Program-made: the position numbers and the translations under genes
Origin: Brasenia schreberi
Taxonomy: Eukaryota; Streptophyta; Magnoliopsida; Nymphaeales; Cabombaceae
Direction of reading: 5' to 3'
DNA length: 64,000 nt
NCBI GenBank assembly: GCA_036023115.1
Contig: JAYKKT010000064.1
Span: 4,283,001 to 4,347,000, forward strand
Shown here: in pieces, positions 1 through 13,400 of the stretch
Layout of the letters: each line of letters starts with the position of its first letter
How positions within the stretch are numbered: the first letter of the stretch is position 1
Notes under the pieces: model-generated
Told to the model about the DNA's origin: nothing
What the model saw: only the letters and a program-made list of their open reading frames with translations
Databases searched by the model: none

Positions 1-1105
1 CAACCTAAACATTGTGTAACTGGTTTGATTTTCACACTTTGCTTTCAATTATAAAACAAGTTTAAAAAATCAAACAGCAAGGCCTTCAAATTTAGCCTGA
101 AAACTTACAGAAACAAATTCTAGCTAAAACTTGTGTATTCTGTCTTTCCTCTTTTAAGCTATATAGTAAACGTTGTATATTACTGTCGCAGTAGGAAATC
201 AGTTTGTTCTTTAGTTCTAAGTGTCTTTAATACTAGTATGTGAGAAGTGGATGAGAACTTATTTGCAATGTTTCTATTGTTTGTCACGTACCAAGGTGAA
301 ATTCAGCAGAAATGGAAGTTGATATTACTTGAATTTGATGAACTAATATTTAGTACATCTTCCACATATTCAAAGTTGGTTCTGTCTGTAGCATGATCTG
401 CCACATACTACTACAACAACAACAACTAAGCCTTTTCCCATACTAGACGGGGTCGGCTACATGGATTCTTTGTTTCCACAGATCCCTATCGTGTGCCATG
501 TTAGCAGTTAACTCCCAATAAGCTAGATCATTCTTTATTGTTTCTTTCCAACACTTTTGTGGTCGTCCTCTACCTCTTTTAATACTTTCCAAATTCAGTT
601 TTTCTAACCTTCTTACAGGTTCTTCTTTTGATCTTCTTTCTATATGTCCAAACCATCTTAAACGATGTTCTCTCATTTTATCCTCTATTGGTGCCACTCC
701 TAATTTGTTTCTAAGAACCTCATTATGTATACGATCTTTTCTTGTATGACCACTCATCCATCTCAACATCTTCATTTATGTCACAGACATCTTTTGTACA
801 TGTTGATGATTAACTGCCCAACACTCAGAACCATAAAACATGGCAGGCCTAATTGATGCTCTATAATATTTACCTTTTAATTTTAATGGTATCTTCTTAT
901 CACAAAGAATACCTGATGCTTCGTATCACAGTATGATCTGCCACATACTGTTTTTCTTAATTAGATTTCTAGTGAGAGAGACATGCATGATTTCTAGGCA
1001 GAAGAGCATTCTGCATGTCGCTAGTAGGTTGTTTTTGTACTATGATCTGCCAGTGATTGCCTTTTCTATTATTTTATCAATGTAATGGATTTGTACGATT
1101 TGCAG
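1..1105 (+). other. MSH6 intron, 3' part
   Basis: No MSH6 exon could be read before 1106. The intron carries a 5'-truncated RTE LINE in reverse orientation (410-932). A sequence close to its target site, TATGATCTGCCA, recurs at about 1041, probably by chance. Nothing else recognised. Confidence 0.6.
410..932 (-). mobile_element. RTE-clade non-LTR retrotransposon, 5'-truncated, with target-site duplication
   Basis: Read on the minus strand it encodes the C-terminal tail of an RTE-type reverse transcriptase: a segment with KLKGKYYRASIRPAMFYGSE, then a 110-residue open frame (775-443) with the motifs [10 protein letters not shown] and GRGRPQKCWKETI. The two parts lie in one frame, separated by a single TAA just before the Met at 775. 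The 3' end is a TTG-repeat tail, seen as (CAA)n at 412-427. The element is bounded by a perfect 17-bp duplication, ATGATCTGCCACATACT, at 393-409 and 933-949. It sits antisense in an MSH6 intron. Confidence 0.9.
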
Positions 1106-4100
1106 GGGGAACAACCTCATTGTGGGTTTCCTGAGAAGAATTTCACAATGAATGTGGAGAAACTTGCTAGAAAGGTAAGCTTCTTAGCGACCCTCTTTCC
1201 TTCTATTATTCTGCGTAGCAGCAATTTGTATCTAGAGCTGCAAACAAGCCAAAAGAAACAAGCTCGGTCTTCATTAGACATGGCCGGATCCAGAACAAGG
1301 GGCCATCCGGTTCGGTTCCTGTATTTCTTAAATTATTTTCTTTAAGTTCTTATTTTTTAGATATTTTTCCGGTTCTGTGATGGTTTATGACTCAATCAGG
1401 AACCGATCCCGATTATGGTTCCAGGTTTTGGGATAACCTCAACCAGCCATGTCTAACCTTTATAGCTCTTCTCATTAGGTTGTCATTTGCTCAAGGCTCG
1501 TCTCACTTGCTCATTTGTAATCAACTGCGGGCTAGACAAGCCAAACATGTATAGGCTTGTAAGATTTGTATGTGTGTATATGCATGCACGTGAATACAAC
1601 ATATATGCAGACACCCATCCTCCCACACATATATTCGTTAAGAAAATGAAATGGTTGCAGATTTATGTAAAGTAGGTTTTCATGCAATCTTTATTGTAAA
1701 AGTATAGATCTATTGAAGATGTGCATCAGAACAATATAGATCATGCAATATGGTAATATCACATATCAGTAATTAATCTTTGAGTCATCGAGAGAATCTG
1801 CATCTGCATCTCCACCATGGAGCACTATGCTACCTTTGAAATATAAAACAATTGAAATTTGAAATAAAACTATCTATGGATGGTATGAACTGCCTAAAAA
1901 TGAATTCTGGAATGGCGAACAACCAGAACCTATTGCTTATTCTCATCTTCGATATCAATGGGAAGCTGAATCTTTATATCTTTGAGAACTCACTATGTCG
2001 AAAGTACATTGAGGACATGGTGGTTGAGGAAATTTTGACCAGCATTTGGTTGATCTTCAGTTTTTTTCTAAATATATTTAAAATATTTCTTCATCACATA
2101 AACAAGATGGAGTTTCACAATGAATTGTATGATGTGAACAATATATGCCCATTGGTACCATGTACCTGTCTGTATGATGGCCCTTGAAGATATTTTCCAT
2201 ATTTCTTGAACCTATCTAACGAATTGGTTAGCCTGTTTTCAAACATATATACATGTAAACGTCGTGTATACTGAACTCACTGGCGTATCCTTTTCATATC
2301 ACTCTTGAATTACTAGTCAAGGGTGGATGCAAGCAAACATATAGCCTTTTCTTATAGCTACATATGGAATATTGGACTTCATAATGCAAATTATAAAGTC
2401 CTTCAATTTTATAATTTCTATTTTGGAGTGTTTGAGTAGAGGAGATCGTGAGTCATTATCCAAACTTGTCCGTTAAAGCAGGGTTATCGAGTTCTTGTGA
2501 TTGAGCAAACTGAGACACCTGAACAGCTTGAACGCCGTCGTAAAGAAACGGGTTCAAAAGACAAGGTTGGTTAGCTGTTTTATCTTTTGTTTGTCAATGT
2601 CGTATCTTAAATTTTCTTATGCGCACATCATGTTTTTTTCACTTATGCCCACTAGCCCTGATTCATGACTTACTGGGATGTTCTAAACCATAAAGGTTGT
2701 GAAGCGTGAAATATGTGCTGTTGTGACCAAAGGAACTTTGGTGGAGGGGGAGATGATGGCTTTCAATGCTGATGCTAATTACTTGATGTCAGTGACTGAA
2801 AGGCTTAAGACAGCTGAAGCTGGAAGTAGTGATGAGGATACTGTAATTTTGGGTGTTTGTTTGGTTGATGCTTCTACTAGCAGATTTATGCTTGGACAGG
2901 TAAACGATTTTCCACTTCTGCAAAGTTTTTATGCGTTTGTTCTGTTGTATTGTTGGTCAGACTATCCTAATTTAACTTGGTTGGTCTCATCTGTCCTTGC
3001 ACATCCATTTTCAGACATTAGGTAGTTTTTTCCTTTTGACTTGGGCCGGGAACAACTTGACAAAGGTCTTAGGTTAGTCAAGTATTATGAACCTTGCTAT
3101 TACTAATCTTGTTGTTCATGCTAAGCATATTGATTAGTGCATGCTATACTATGTATGATCAGACTGATTCAGATGTCAGTGATCTGCATTGCATTTTCTT
3201 TTTCATTTGCAAGCTGTGGGTATGCAGACCTCTGCTAGATATGCACGCTCTGGTATCAATATCTTGACCTTGAACGAGAAGGTTCTCGAGTCTACCCCCT
3301 AGCCAGGAAATCCATGGCTCCTTGTGCTTTCCTTTGAACACTTGTTTTGATGTTTTGTTGTCAGCTGTTCCCAGTTCTTGTGCTTTTAGTTGCTATCTTA
3401 GCAATCACATTTCCTTTAGTGGCTTGGCTTTTCTGATACCTTGTCGTCACATTTTGTTTTTGACTAGTTTTGAGTTATGGGTTGCATCTACTCTTTAGTG
3501 TCACTTCTCGTTCTTCTTATTTCCAGTTTGAGGATGACCAAGGACGAACTATGCTGCAGTCATTACTGTCTGAGATAAGGCCTGTTGAACTGATCAAACC
3601 TTCTAAGATGATTAGTCCCAAAACTGAAAAGGTATTGCAAGAGAATACGAGAAATCCTGTGGTTAATGGTTTGATTCCAGGTATAGAATTTTGGGATGCC
3701 CAAAGAACTCTTTTGGAGGCGAGAAGGATTTTTGAGGATAATGCATCTTCTAGATCATTGAGTGCAAATAAACTAAGCATGTCTGACAACCTTGATGCTT
3801 CTGGGAGGGATAGTGGGTTGCTTCCAGATGTCCTGACTGAGCTAGAAAGTGCAGCTGAGAATGGCCAATTTGCTCTTTCTGCTTTTGGTGGCTGTCTCTT
3901 TTATCTGGGACAAGCATTGATGGATGCATCATTGCTAAGATATGCAAGATTTGAGCTGCTTCCATGTTCAGGTTTTCTAAATGCACCTGAGAAGCCATAT
4001 ATGATGCTGGATGCATCTGCTTTGGAGAATCTTGATATTTTTGAAAACAGTAATGGAAGTTCCTCAGGGTATGGCTATATCTTACCATTAAGATTTATTT

Positions 4101-7100
4101 TCCATTGTTATCTTAACTAATTTATTCCTGCAGGACACTTTTTGCACAACTGGACTACTGTGTGACCGCTTTTGGGAAAAGGTTACTTAAGAACTGGCTT
4201 GCTAGGCCTCTTTGTGATCCCAAGTCTATTTTGGACCGCCAGCAAGCTGTTTCAGATTTAAAAGTAAGTTCTGTTAGATGATTTTAAATTTGTGTCAGGT
4301 ATCTCCTGTGCAATAAGCATGGTTTTTATCCACTCTTCACATTGTCTTGACAAGGGTGAGTGTTTTCTTATCCTTAAAATTTGAAGGCCATGTAGTTTAA
4401 TACGGTTATTCTTCAGTTCTGACATTCTCAATGCTGTAAAAGTATGTCCATCTCTTCTATTGCATTGGTAGCTGAGGTTCACCTCTCACTATCACTGTCA
4501 ATATTCAGTGTTTCCCTCTGAAATAAGCTATCATTTCAGAATATAAAGTGATCCATAACTGTATGGAGTAGTTGAAGTGAGCGTTCTTTGTTGTTTGGAT
4601 TCTTCTATCTCAAAACATATCTCTGGTTTGAAACATTAATGTGTTCTACTTGGCATATACCACTTGGAGAATGTAATAGAAGATCCAATTGCGCTATTAC
4701 ATGTGGTGGTAAATATAATTTGGTGTCTTTTACTTTCCTGTAGCTGATCCCGCTTGATGTGGGAAAAGGCTTGGTTTTGGTTTGCTTTGCAGCATTAGAT
4801 CTAGCTATGATGTAAAATGTGAGTATTAATAAATAGCTAGGGAAACTAAATACAAGCAAAGTTGTTGATAATTAGCTCAATTTTATAACGTTGTACTTTT
4901 GGCTCAAACAATGGCTCTCCAATGATAAGATGGTACGAAATCCATGATAAATGATACTGACAAGAAATCTAGCAAACGTCTTGGGTAATGGTTCTACATA
5001 ATGATAAGTGAGGGAACAAGGGCTAAACAAGGTTGAATTTATGTTTTAGACTTTCAGCAATATAGTGGTTTGGCAGTTCTCTATGTTCATGTTTATGAAA
5101 TTTTGATAACCACTCCGTTTCCACCCCCTAAGTTACACACAGCATACAATAGGCGTGATTCTGTATATCAGTGGTATAATTGTTATATTGGGTATATCTA
5201 GTCTGATAACTTAAACTATCTATTCGATGTTTGTAACAGGATGTTGCTTTTGAATCGGCTCTTGAGTTCCGGAAGATGTTAGCCAAGATCCCAGACATGG
5301 AGCGCTTGCTTTCGCGTCTCTTTGCCAACAGGTACGTGTCTTTGTTGAGGTGGGGCAATTTAAAGCCATAACACACAGGTGACCCTTTTTGTCGGTTTGT
5401 GCGGTAAGTACTAAGTACTATTAAAATGTTATAAGCTTAGGTCCTGATGCTATTGCTTTCTTGGCATATTGGGGCCATCTTTTTCCCATTAATGTAAATT
5501 CATGGATAAGAAATCAAGCCTGAGCAGAAACCTTTTCTCAAAGTCATTTCCTTTAAGGTGCAAGTGATCTGTTACTGTGGACAAGATACAGCTTCATCTT
5601 CTGATATGGATCGTAACTGGGATTATCCAGATGGTAACTCCACCACATGCAGTGGTTTTCTTAGGCATAAGTTCGGTTAAAGAAAAGACAAATGCATGAC
5701 AAACTGATACATGCAACTTACCAAATGATATAAACCTTTTGTTGTGCCTATTAGGCATTGACTGAGCAAAATGCTGACCATGGAGGATTAAGCCACTCTA
5801 ATATCTGGTTAGTCGTTGCGACTTCATTTGAGACAATTTCATTTCATGGTTTAGTTGGAAGAAAGAATTACCATAAGATTAAAGGACAATTTTATGAAAC
5901 AAATCATAGTCTTTCACAATTGAGTTAACCAGATAATCATGTCATTACATTACTTCTGCATGATAGTCAATTATACAGACCAAATTCTGCATGCAGGTGA
6001 AGCGGATTAAGAGAGACAATCTTGTGCTATCAACATGATTAAACAATTGGATTTTATATTTTGAATTTGAATGGGAATTTTATCTCATTTGAGTTAACCA
6101 TTTTGGAGATATGTTTATCATTTTCAAAATCAATAAGATAGGAAAATGTAAAAATATGAAAGCTTCAAACAGAGGGTGGCATTCTTTTCAAAACTTTTGC
6201 TTCATGCCTTCTATGATTATTGCCTGGCTCTTTTTTCCTTTCACTTTCTCCCTCTTGGTTGTGCACTCTCTTGCTCTGTCTTCCTCCTTTTCTTGTCTGG
6301 TACATGCTCAAGCTACTCCCAAGACTGCTCCCTATATGGTTGCTCTATATTTGTCTTCACAGCCTTCACGGTGATTGATGATTGGGCGTTTACCTGAAAA
6401 GGTTTGTTGATGCTGGTTACTTGTATCAATATGTCAGTATTCATGTCATTCTTTAATCTCTCTCTCTTAGTTCAGGGGAAAGATAGCCAGCCATTTTGCT
6501 TCATCAAATGCATTGGTCAAAACCTGAGAAATTGATATTATGTCCTGACTTTTATGCATAAGCCAATAAGTAAGATCAGTAGGTAATCCTTTGTGTGTTG
6601 ATCTCAAGGATGTAATTTTTGAAAGCCTGTGTGCTTTCATTGCTTGAAATGCTTTCACAGTTTGTTGCTGGAATTTCACACCATTTTGATTTTCAGTGAA
6701 ACCAGTGGAAGAAACGCTAATAAAGTAATCCTCTATGAAGATGCTGCAAGGAAGCAGCTTCAGGAATTTATTTCTGCTCTGCGAGGTTGCCAGCTGATGG
6801 TTGAGTCGTGTGCTACATTTAGCAGCATTAAGGACAACTTAAGATCAGCAATATTAAGAAACTTGCTATCAACTGGTGCAGCTGACTTTTCCCCCCTATA
6901 AGTTTTATGTTTGTAATCAGTTTTATTTATCGCCTTTTATGCCTTTATAAACTGATCTGCAGGGGATGGTTTTCCTGATATCGAACCGGTATTAAAGCAT
7001 TTTAAAGATGCTTTTGACTGGTCAGAGGCTGAGCAAACTGGACGCGTGGTACCTCATGAAGGGGTTGATACGGAATATGATTTTGCCTGTAGAACACTTG

Positions 7101-10098
7101 CTGATATTGAAAATAGTTTAGGAAGGTATCTGAAAGAACAGCGGAAATTGCTTGGAGATCATTCTGTAAGGCATTGTTTAAATGCTTTTACATCTTTCTG
7201 GACATTGTACTGTTTGTTTTATAAGTTTCTTTAAAATGGATGATCCATTAGGTTGCTTATGTCACGGTTGGAAAAGATCAATATCTTCTGGAAGTAACTG
7301 AAGATTTGCAAGGAAGAATTCCTCCAGAGTATGAACTTCAGTCCTCAAAAAAGGTAGACAAACTATTGTTTGTGTTTAACATTATTACTGGAGATGCAGA
7401 TTCACTTTGTTTCCATCTCCTTCGGTTTTGAAATGTTTGATTGGATTGGTACTTATTATGGTGTCAATTGGTTAACTTATTGCTGACAATGTTTTGGGTT
7501 TGAGGTCTGTCTATAAAATTTTGTTTATAAAACTTATAGATGAAAAAGCTAAGGTTCTTTGAAGTACAAATTATAGTAAAGGTTGATCCTTGGTGTAACC
7601 AACAGCCTAACTGGAACATGCTTGCATACAAACTTTATGGTAGTTCAATCCCAAGAACTGTATCTTGTGGATTCTTAACAAAGAATAAAGTCCTAAGGCT
7701 CACCTTATAGACCAAGCAGAATTTAAGTGTTTGGTGAGTTATGAAGACTCCGTTTGATATAAAGACTTTTGAAAGTTAGTGGCTTCCGAACTTTGTCATA
7801 AGCATTGCCTATGTGAAGAAAACCTTATTCGCACTTGCGCTTCTGTTCTTTTTTGTTAGGAAAATGGATTTTTCTTCACCTTTGTGGCACTGATTGTAAA
7901 CATGCAATTTTTTCTTGTCCATGATTGTTTTTCTTCCTTGGGTTTGCATGAGTGCATTTGTTTACACATAATGGTAAATCAAATTTTCATTAGTTCTTTT
8001 CTTCTTGTGTATGCCACTGTTCTTTTTCCACTCATTGGGAATGTGGTAGAAGGTATCAGCTATTTTAGTTATTCTATTGTTTCTTATTCTAACCATTAAA
8101 TTTCAAAAAATTTCAAGGACTGCTATGCAAAACTGATATAAAATTTTGAAAATGCATTTTTCACAAGTTCAAATATATCAACATTTGAAACTTATCATTA
8201 AATTTTGGGTGGATTCTACATTAACAGTAAACACATGAAACTCAAACTCTAGGAATAATTGGTGGTTCGTGTTAGTGTCCATATGTAAACGTGCTTGTTG
8301 CAGTATTGAACCTAAACATTTAGTGAGTCATATGCAGAATTGCCTGTATACAAATTTCCCCCAATGGCCAAACTAAAAGCCTGGATTTAATTGGCACATA
8401 CAAATGTATAAATTGTCAATCATTTTCCAGGACACATTGCGCACCACAGGCATGCCAAATGCTGTCACTTTTGTTCAGCTGTGCTGATAATAACTGATTG
8501 TTTACTTTCTGGAGGCAGGTGTTGGTAGTTCTAGTTAATAGTTTGAACTTTTGCTGCTGTTGATTATTCAAATGAGGTAAAGGAGTGATTGAAGAGACGA
8601 GAATGTGCAGTCCTTTCTGAATTTGCCTAATCCAGGCATTACTCGAGTCCATTCACAATTTCACATCTAACTTGAGTAGACATATTACAAATCTTGCTTT
8701 GTACTTTTACCTGGTCTTCTCCCTGAAAATTTCTACATTCTGGACTTGAATCATTTTGTTAAGAAAAGGGAAAGTTACAGCCTCACATGGTTCAGCCTTT
8801 TCTACATGCCGGATTGATTGCTAGAAATCAATGCTTGCCAAGAAGTTTATAGTATGCTTTACTCTTTTAAACTTGAGCAGCGCATGATTTTGATGCTTGT
8901 TTATGTTTTCCAATGTTGGTTGGACCATTCCGTTCTTTTCTGTAACCTTGTGACTACTGGTTTAAATGATTGAGATTCTTCTGTGGAGTTGCTAAGATTC
9001 ACAATTGGTTTGTTGATTTTGCGGTCGTACTTTCTACACTTCTCTTGTTACTTTACGAATAAAAGGCTGATGCTTTGGGTTCTGCATTCAGATGGCTGTG
9101 TTACCAAGTCTTGTTAGCCATTGACTAACCTGGTCTTCCACTGTTATTCAATTCTATCAGGGATATTTCCGATACTGGAGTCCACAAATCAAAATGCTTT
9201 TAGGAGAGCTTGCAAATGCTGAGGCCGAGAAAGAATCTAAACTAAAAAGTATCTTCCAGAGGTTAATTGTCCGCTTCTGTGAGCATCACCTGAAGTTGCG
9301 GCAACTGGTCTTCGTAATTGCAGGTCGTAATCTTTTATTACATTCTCCACCACTGTTAATGTCTTTAATTGTTTATTTCCAACCAAAGTGAAGCCAAAAC
9401 CAAGCCAAAGTGAAGCAAGTTTTGCAATCGTTAGTTCTATATTGAGGGCCACAGCTGTATACACGGCATGGCTCTAGCCCCTGCATAACTTTGGACCCAG
9501 CCCCACAGGATTTGCTTCCAACTCAATTTGGGTTCAGAATAACTCTGCTGTGTGTGCATGCGTGCACACCCTTATATGCACGTGTGGTTCTGGGCATGCA
9601 TGCTCCCATGCTGAAATTCCTGGCTCTACCTTTCTTTGCCCATGCTTATGGTTTAAGGACATGTGTTACAAGCACTATGTTCAGTGGTGGACATGCTAAT
9701 TTTGTCTGTAGATAAAATATAATGATCCTTAACATCAAATTCCGGTAATACATCTTCACATAATCAAATCATGTAGGTTTTCTGTTCTTTATATGGATAC
9801 ATGTTTCATACGTCTCATAGGTTTCTGGGGTTGATGACAGATTAGGTCCAGTCGAAATGTAGCAAACCTCACAGTCATTGCAAAAGGAGAGTTCCTTTTC
9901 TGAAAGAGATTGTTTCCTTAAATGCTATCCCATCAGTGAGGGTAAAATTAAAATGAAGTAGAACTAGAGAAAAAAAAGCTTAAAATGAAGAGCTTAAATT
10001 TTTATGTTCAAATATGGAAAGATGCCTTGACAAAGCTGTTTATGGTTATGTGATGTTCGTTTTACCTAAAAGTTTGTTGAGCATTATGTATGTATGTA

Positions 10099-10167
<69 letters not shown>

Positions 10168-12464
10168 ATATGTATCTATATATGTTTGTACCTAAAAGGC
10201 TGCTCCTGCTTGTGCTTATCCTTGTGTAGTGTTTAGTGCATTGATACAATGCTTCTGAAGCTTTTGAAATTTCATCTTTGTGCTCTTCTATAAATCAGGT
10301 GTCTCCCTGGGATAATCATTGAAATCTTGCTTCGTTAGGTGAAATGATGTTCTGACACCATTTTTCAGTTGATGGCTGTCAACTGTCATGTTCAAGCTTT
10401 CTTGTTACAGACTAATGTGGTTCTACTATTTGTTTTAAAAAATGCAGAGCTCGATGTTTTGGCAAGTCTAGCAATTTCAAGTGACTATTATGAAGGACCA
10501 ACATGTAGGCCCATTATTCTAGATAGTTCGTCTTCAAAAGGCACTCCAACTCTATCTGGTCAACATTTAGGGCACCCCATCTTAAAAAGTGATGCAATAG
10601 GCAAAGGGTCTTTTGTTCCCAATGACCTTAATATAGGTGGAGCTGGAAATCCTAGTTTTATCCTTCTTACTGGTCCCAACATGGGGGGTAAATCAACTTT
10701 TCTTCGCCAGATTTGCCTCTCTGTCATTCTCGCTCAGGCTAGTACTTGTTATACTTTTCTCCTCATCGAAATTTAATGTTCATATTCAATGGCAGTGGCT
10801 TTCTCTCATACTTGAATTTTGTAGCCCAGATTGGAGCATATGTTCCTGCAGAAAGTTTTCATATATCCCCTGTTGATCATATCTTTGTTCGAATGGGTGC
10901 AAAGGATCACATAATTACAGGCCAAAGTACTTTTCTCACCGAATTGTCTGAGACTGCAACTATGATGGTAAGAGTTCGTCTAGTCTGCTGGTCATGTTCA
11001 CTTTCTTCATCAGTTCCATTCCCCAGTTCATAAGATTGCAAGTTTTGCCTTGCAGTTATGTGCTACCCGTAATTCTTTGGTAGCAGTAGATGAACTTGGT
11101 AGAGGGACATCGACTTCAGATGGTCAGGCAATTGCGTAAGTGCATATTCTGGATCTCTTTTTTAACTTTGAGTGCTTGGTTTGTGCTTAGTTCTCCGAGT
11201 ATCCATTTCAGCTGCTATATTCATTGGAGCTTTCTGCTTAACAATGTTCTCAACTTTTATGTTCTGCAGAGAGTCTGTTCTGGATTATTTTGTCCATAAG
11301 ATAGGTTGTCGAGGCATATTTTCTACACATTATCATCGATTAGCTGTGAAATATGCAAATAACCCTCAGGTATTGTCATGTTTGCTTGCCTGTGACAAGT
11401 GGGAATGAATACTTAGTTTTGTCTGTGCATGGTCGCAGGTATCATTATGCCACATGGCATGTCAAGTCAATAAAGATGCCAATGGGATTGAAGAAGTCAC
11501 ATTTCTTTATAAGTTGACTCCTGGTGCCTGCCCAAAAAGTTATGGTGTTAATGTTGCACGTTTGGCAGGTACCTGAGCATGGACTTGTTTTTTTATCTAA
11601 CAACCAAAAAGTGGGTTGTGTATACAGATGCTGTATGTACACCACTCCGAAACCGTTAAATTTTTTCTTTTGTTAAAAAAGGCACCTGGTGCCCGTGGGA
11701 GTCAAACTGCTGCCTGGCTCAACTATGTAAAATATATATTTTATTAACGAACGGTTTAAAACTGCCTGCTCTGGTTTCAGGCCAGTTCTTGAAAAGTATG
11801 AACTATATAACTGAATAACCGAATAGTGCGTTAATAACATGCACAGGCACACAAGCATAAGCAAGACTTATGAGCGCATGCACAGGTTCATACTTTTTAA
11901 ACCGTTAAATTACAATTCTGATTTGGCTAAAAACGAAGGTAACATTGGCTTGTTTAATGGATTAAATTTTGTGAATTCTCAAACCCAATAAATAAAAGAA
12001 AAAAATGAAGCCTGTTTTGCCACAGCGATATTTGTGAAAATGTTTTTGTTCATTTGATAGAATGACATGACAACCTGAACTCAAGTGTCAGATTGGCCTC
12101 TGTGCATGCATGAGCATCTATGTGTAATATTTGGTTATAAACTTATAAAGCCAAATCTCTTTAACTACAGTGTTCTACTTTCTTAACTTGAATTTTAACT
12201 GATAAAATTATGGAAAGTGCAGGAATTCCTGATTCTGTTCTTAGAAAGGCATGTTCAAAATCAACTTCGTTTGAGGCAGCTTATGGTAAGCGCAAGAATA
12301 GATTTGGCGTGGAGTTGTTCAATCTTGAGAATGGGAATGGAACTGCATTTCTTCAAGATTTACTCGATACTATAGTAAGATTGAGTGAACAAAATGTTCA
12401 AACGTATAAAGATGCAACTTTACTCCATGAATTCCAGCAAAAAGCTAGATTGCTGTCTCTGTAG
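1106..12464 (+). CDS. MSH6: DNA mismatch repair protein MSH6 (C-terminal part, 5' end outside window)
   Basis: Pairs with MSH2 (MutS-alpha) in the nucleus to recognise base mismatches and small loops. Exons read: 1106-1174, 2482-2565, 2696-2899, 3527-4068, 4134-4263, 5240-5331, 6697-6875, 6963-7165, 7252-7353, 9161-9323, 10448-10737, 10830-10967, 11056-11135, 11270-11369, 11439-11568, 12223-12464; all phases join, giving about 915 residues without a stop. The first exon reads [12 protein letters not shown], which in MSH6 follows the Phe-X-Glu mismatch-contact region, so that motif, the PIP box and the Tudor domain lie upstream of the window. Connector, lever and clamp regions follow. The ATPase carries Walker [10 protein letters not shown] (exon 10448), Walker [12 protein letters not shown] (exon 11056) and the STHYHR switch (exon 11270). 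The run RYWSPQIK plus [12 protein letters not shown] favours MSH6 over plant MSH7. The intron after 10737 has a GC donor. Family assignment is from remembered MSH6 sequence. Confidence 0.95.
1275..1455. mobile_element. short TIR element, TAGACATGGCYGG family
   Basis: Left end TAGACATGGCCGGATCC and right end whose complement starts TAGACATGGCTGG form a 13-bp terminal inverted repeat. The interior is rich in GGTTC and GAACC runs (GGTTCGGTTCC, GGAACCGATCC). No coding capacity. Flanks show no clear duplication. Related copies lie at 53383-53717 and 57807-58139. Located in an MSH6 intron. Confidence 0.55.
4264..5239 (+). other. MSH6 intron without recognised features
   Basis: AT-rich intron between the exons ending 4263 and starting 5240. 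Donor GTAAGT and acceptor AACAG are normal. No repeat or coding signal was seen. Confidence 0.6.
5332..6696 (+). other. MSH6 intron without recognised features
   Basis: Intron of phase 2 joining AG to T (a Ser codon). Donor GTACGT, acceptor TTTCAG. The open frames of 70-90 codons inside it have no recognisable product. Confidence 0.6.
7354..9160 (+). other. MSH6 intron without recognised features
   Basis: The longest MSH6 intron in the window (about 1.8 kb), between ...SSKK and GYFRYW. Nothing recognisable beyond AT-rich sequence. Confidence 0.6.
10085..10185. repeat. (TATG)n/(TG)n/(TA)n microsatellite
   Basis: TATG repeats pass through TG into a TA tract of nearly 60 bp (10107-10163). It lies in the MSH6 intron 9324-10447, which otherwise shows nothing recognisable apart from a purine/pyrimidine-biased stretch near 9550. 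Confidence 0.95.
11569..12222 (+). other. MSH6 last intron
   Basis: Phase-1 intron joining G to GA ATT CCT (Gly-Ile-Pro). The acceptor is GTGCAG with a poor pyrimidine tract. No repeats were recognised. Confidence 0.6.
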
Positions 12465-13302
12465 ATTCATTCAATTATCAAATTTGTTCGGCATAATTTT
12501 TGGTCATATATGCAAGAGAAGGATGTGGTGCGTATTGGGCTAAATTTAAAGATGCTCGACTATATGTGTGGGGACATAAGCGTCCCTTCGCGCTTGCATT
12601 CATTTTCTGGCTTAGAGCATTTTGACGCGAAAGAACTGGATTGAAAAGGTGCCGTACCAAAGAGTAGACGGAGTACGCACCAATATATAGCTCATCATCT
12701 GGTGAAGCGCTGAAGAATGATCCACCCCATCCGAACTCGTATGTATTCTCCTGGGGGTTTTGTTTTCTTCATTCTTTCTCCTTTTGGAAATGCCTTAGCT
12801 AAGGTAAGCACCTTCTCATCTTTATAGTGTCCATAGTATTGTAAATGGTGAGTGTTAAAGGTAAACGCCTTCATCTTTATGAAATCTATAGTATTGTAAA
12901 TGGTGAGTCAGTGTTGAAGGTAAACACCTCCATCAGATCAGTTGCATGTATTTAAGTATTTTAAAGGGATGGTCTGCATCTGATGTATGATATGCTTGAT
13001 GTCTCAAGATATTTTGTTATTTCTGAACAGGGGTTGACTTTTTTATTGAACTTGAAGGGCATGTTTCAAATATGTCAAGATTCTGCTACTGTAACTCTTC
13101 CCAGCTTGCTTGTTCGGTGGCTTGTGTCGTTTCCAATTTGTAGTAGAATTGGTCATGGGGGATGACCTTATTGGTAGCTTTCCCAAAATCAAGTGGTTTT
13201 GATATTCATTGTTTATTCTTGTGAATGCCTTGGCAGTTTGTATGCCAATATTTTCCGAAATATTTTTGATAGTTAGCTTATTAAAATTCAATTAGTTTTA
13301 GC
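12465..13302. other. 3' flank of MSH6, intergenic
   Basis: Follows the TAG stop at 12462-12464 and probably contains the 3' UTR. No gene seen. It holds the short tandem repeat at 12801-12934. Confidence 0.5.
12801..12934. repeat. tandem repeat, 57-59 bp unit, about 2.3 copies
   Basis: The unit begins AAGGTAARC(A/G)CCTTC and contains TAGTATTGTAAATGGTGAGT. Copies start at 12801, 12858 and 12917 (partial). They differ by small indels, consistent with unequal slippage or crossing over. Confidence 0.85.
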
Positions 13303-13400
13303 ACAAGCAATGGCTTACCTGGCTAGAGGGTCGAATCATAAGTTGATAGCCATAAGTTCGATACCAGGGCATGCATCTGGTCTCCTTTCTTTCTAGTTCA
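13303..13400 (+). mobile_element. tRNA-derived SINE-like sequence
   Basis: An A-box-like TGGCTTACCTGGC (13311) is followed about 40 bp later by a B-box AGTTCGATACC (about 13354). The same arrangement and wording (CAATAGCTCACCTGG ... GGCATGCATCTGG) recurs at 56695-56800 and, inverted, at 58321-58432. No cloverleaf with a proper anticodon arm could be folded, so it is not called as a tRNA gene. Confidence 0.5.
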
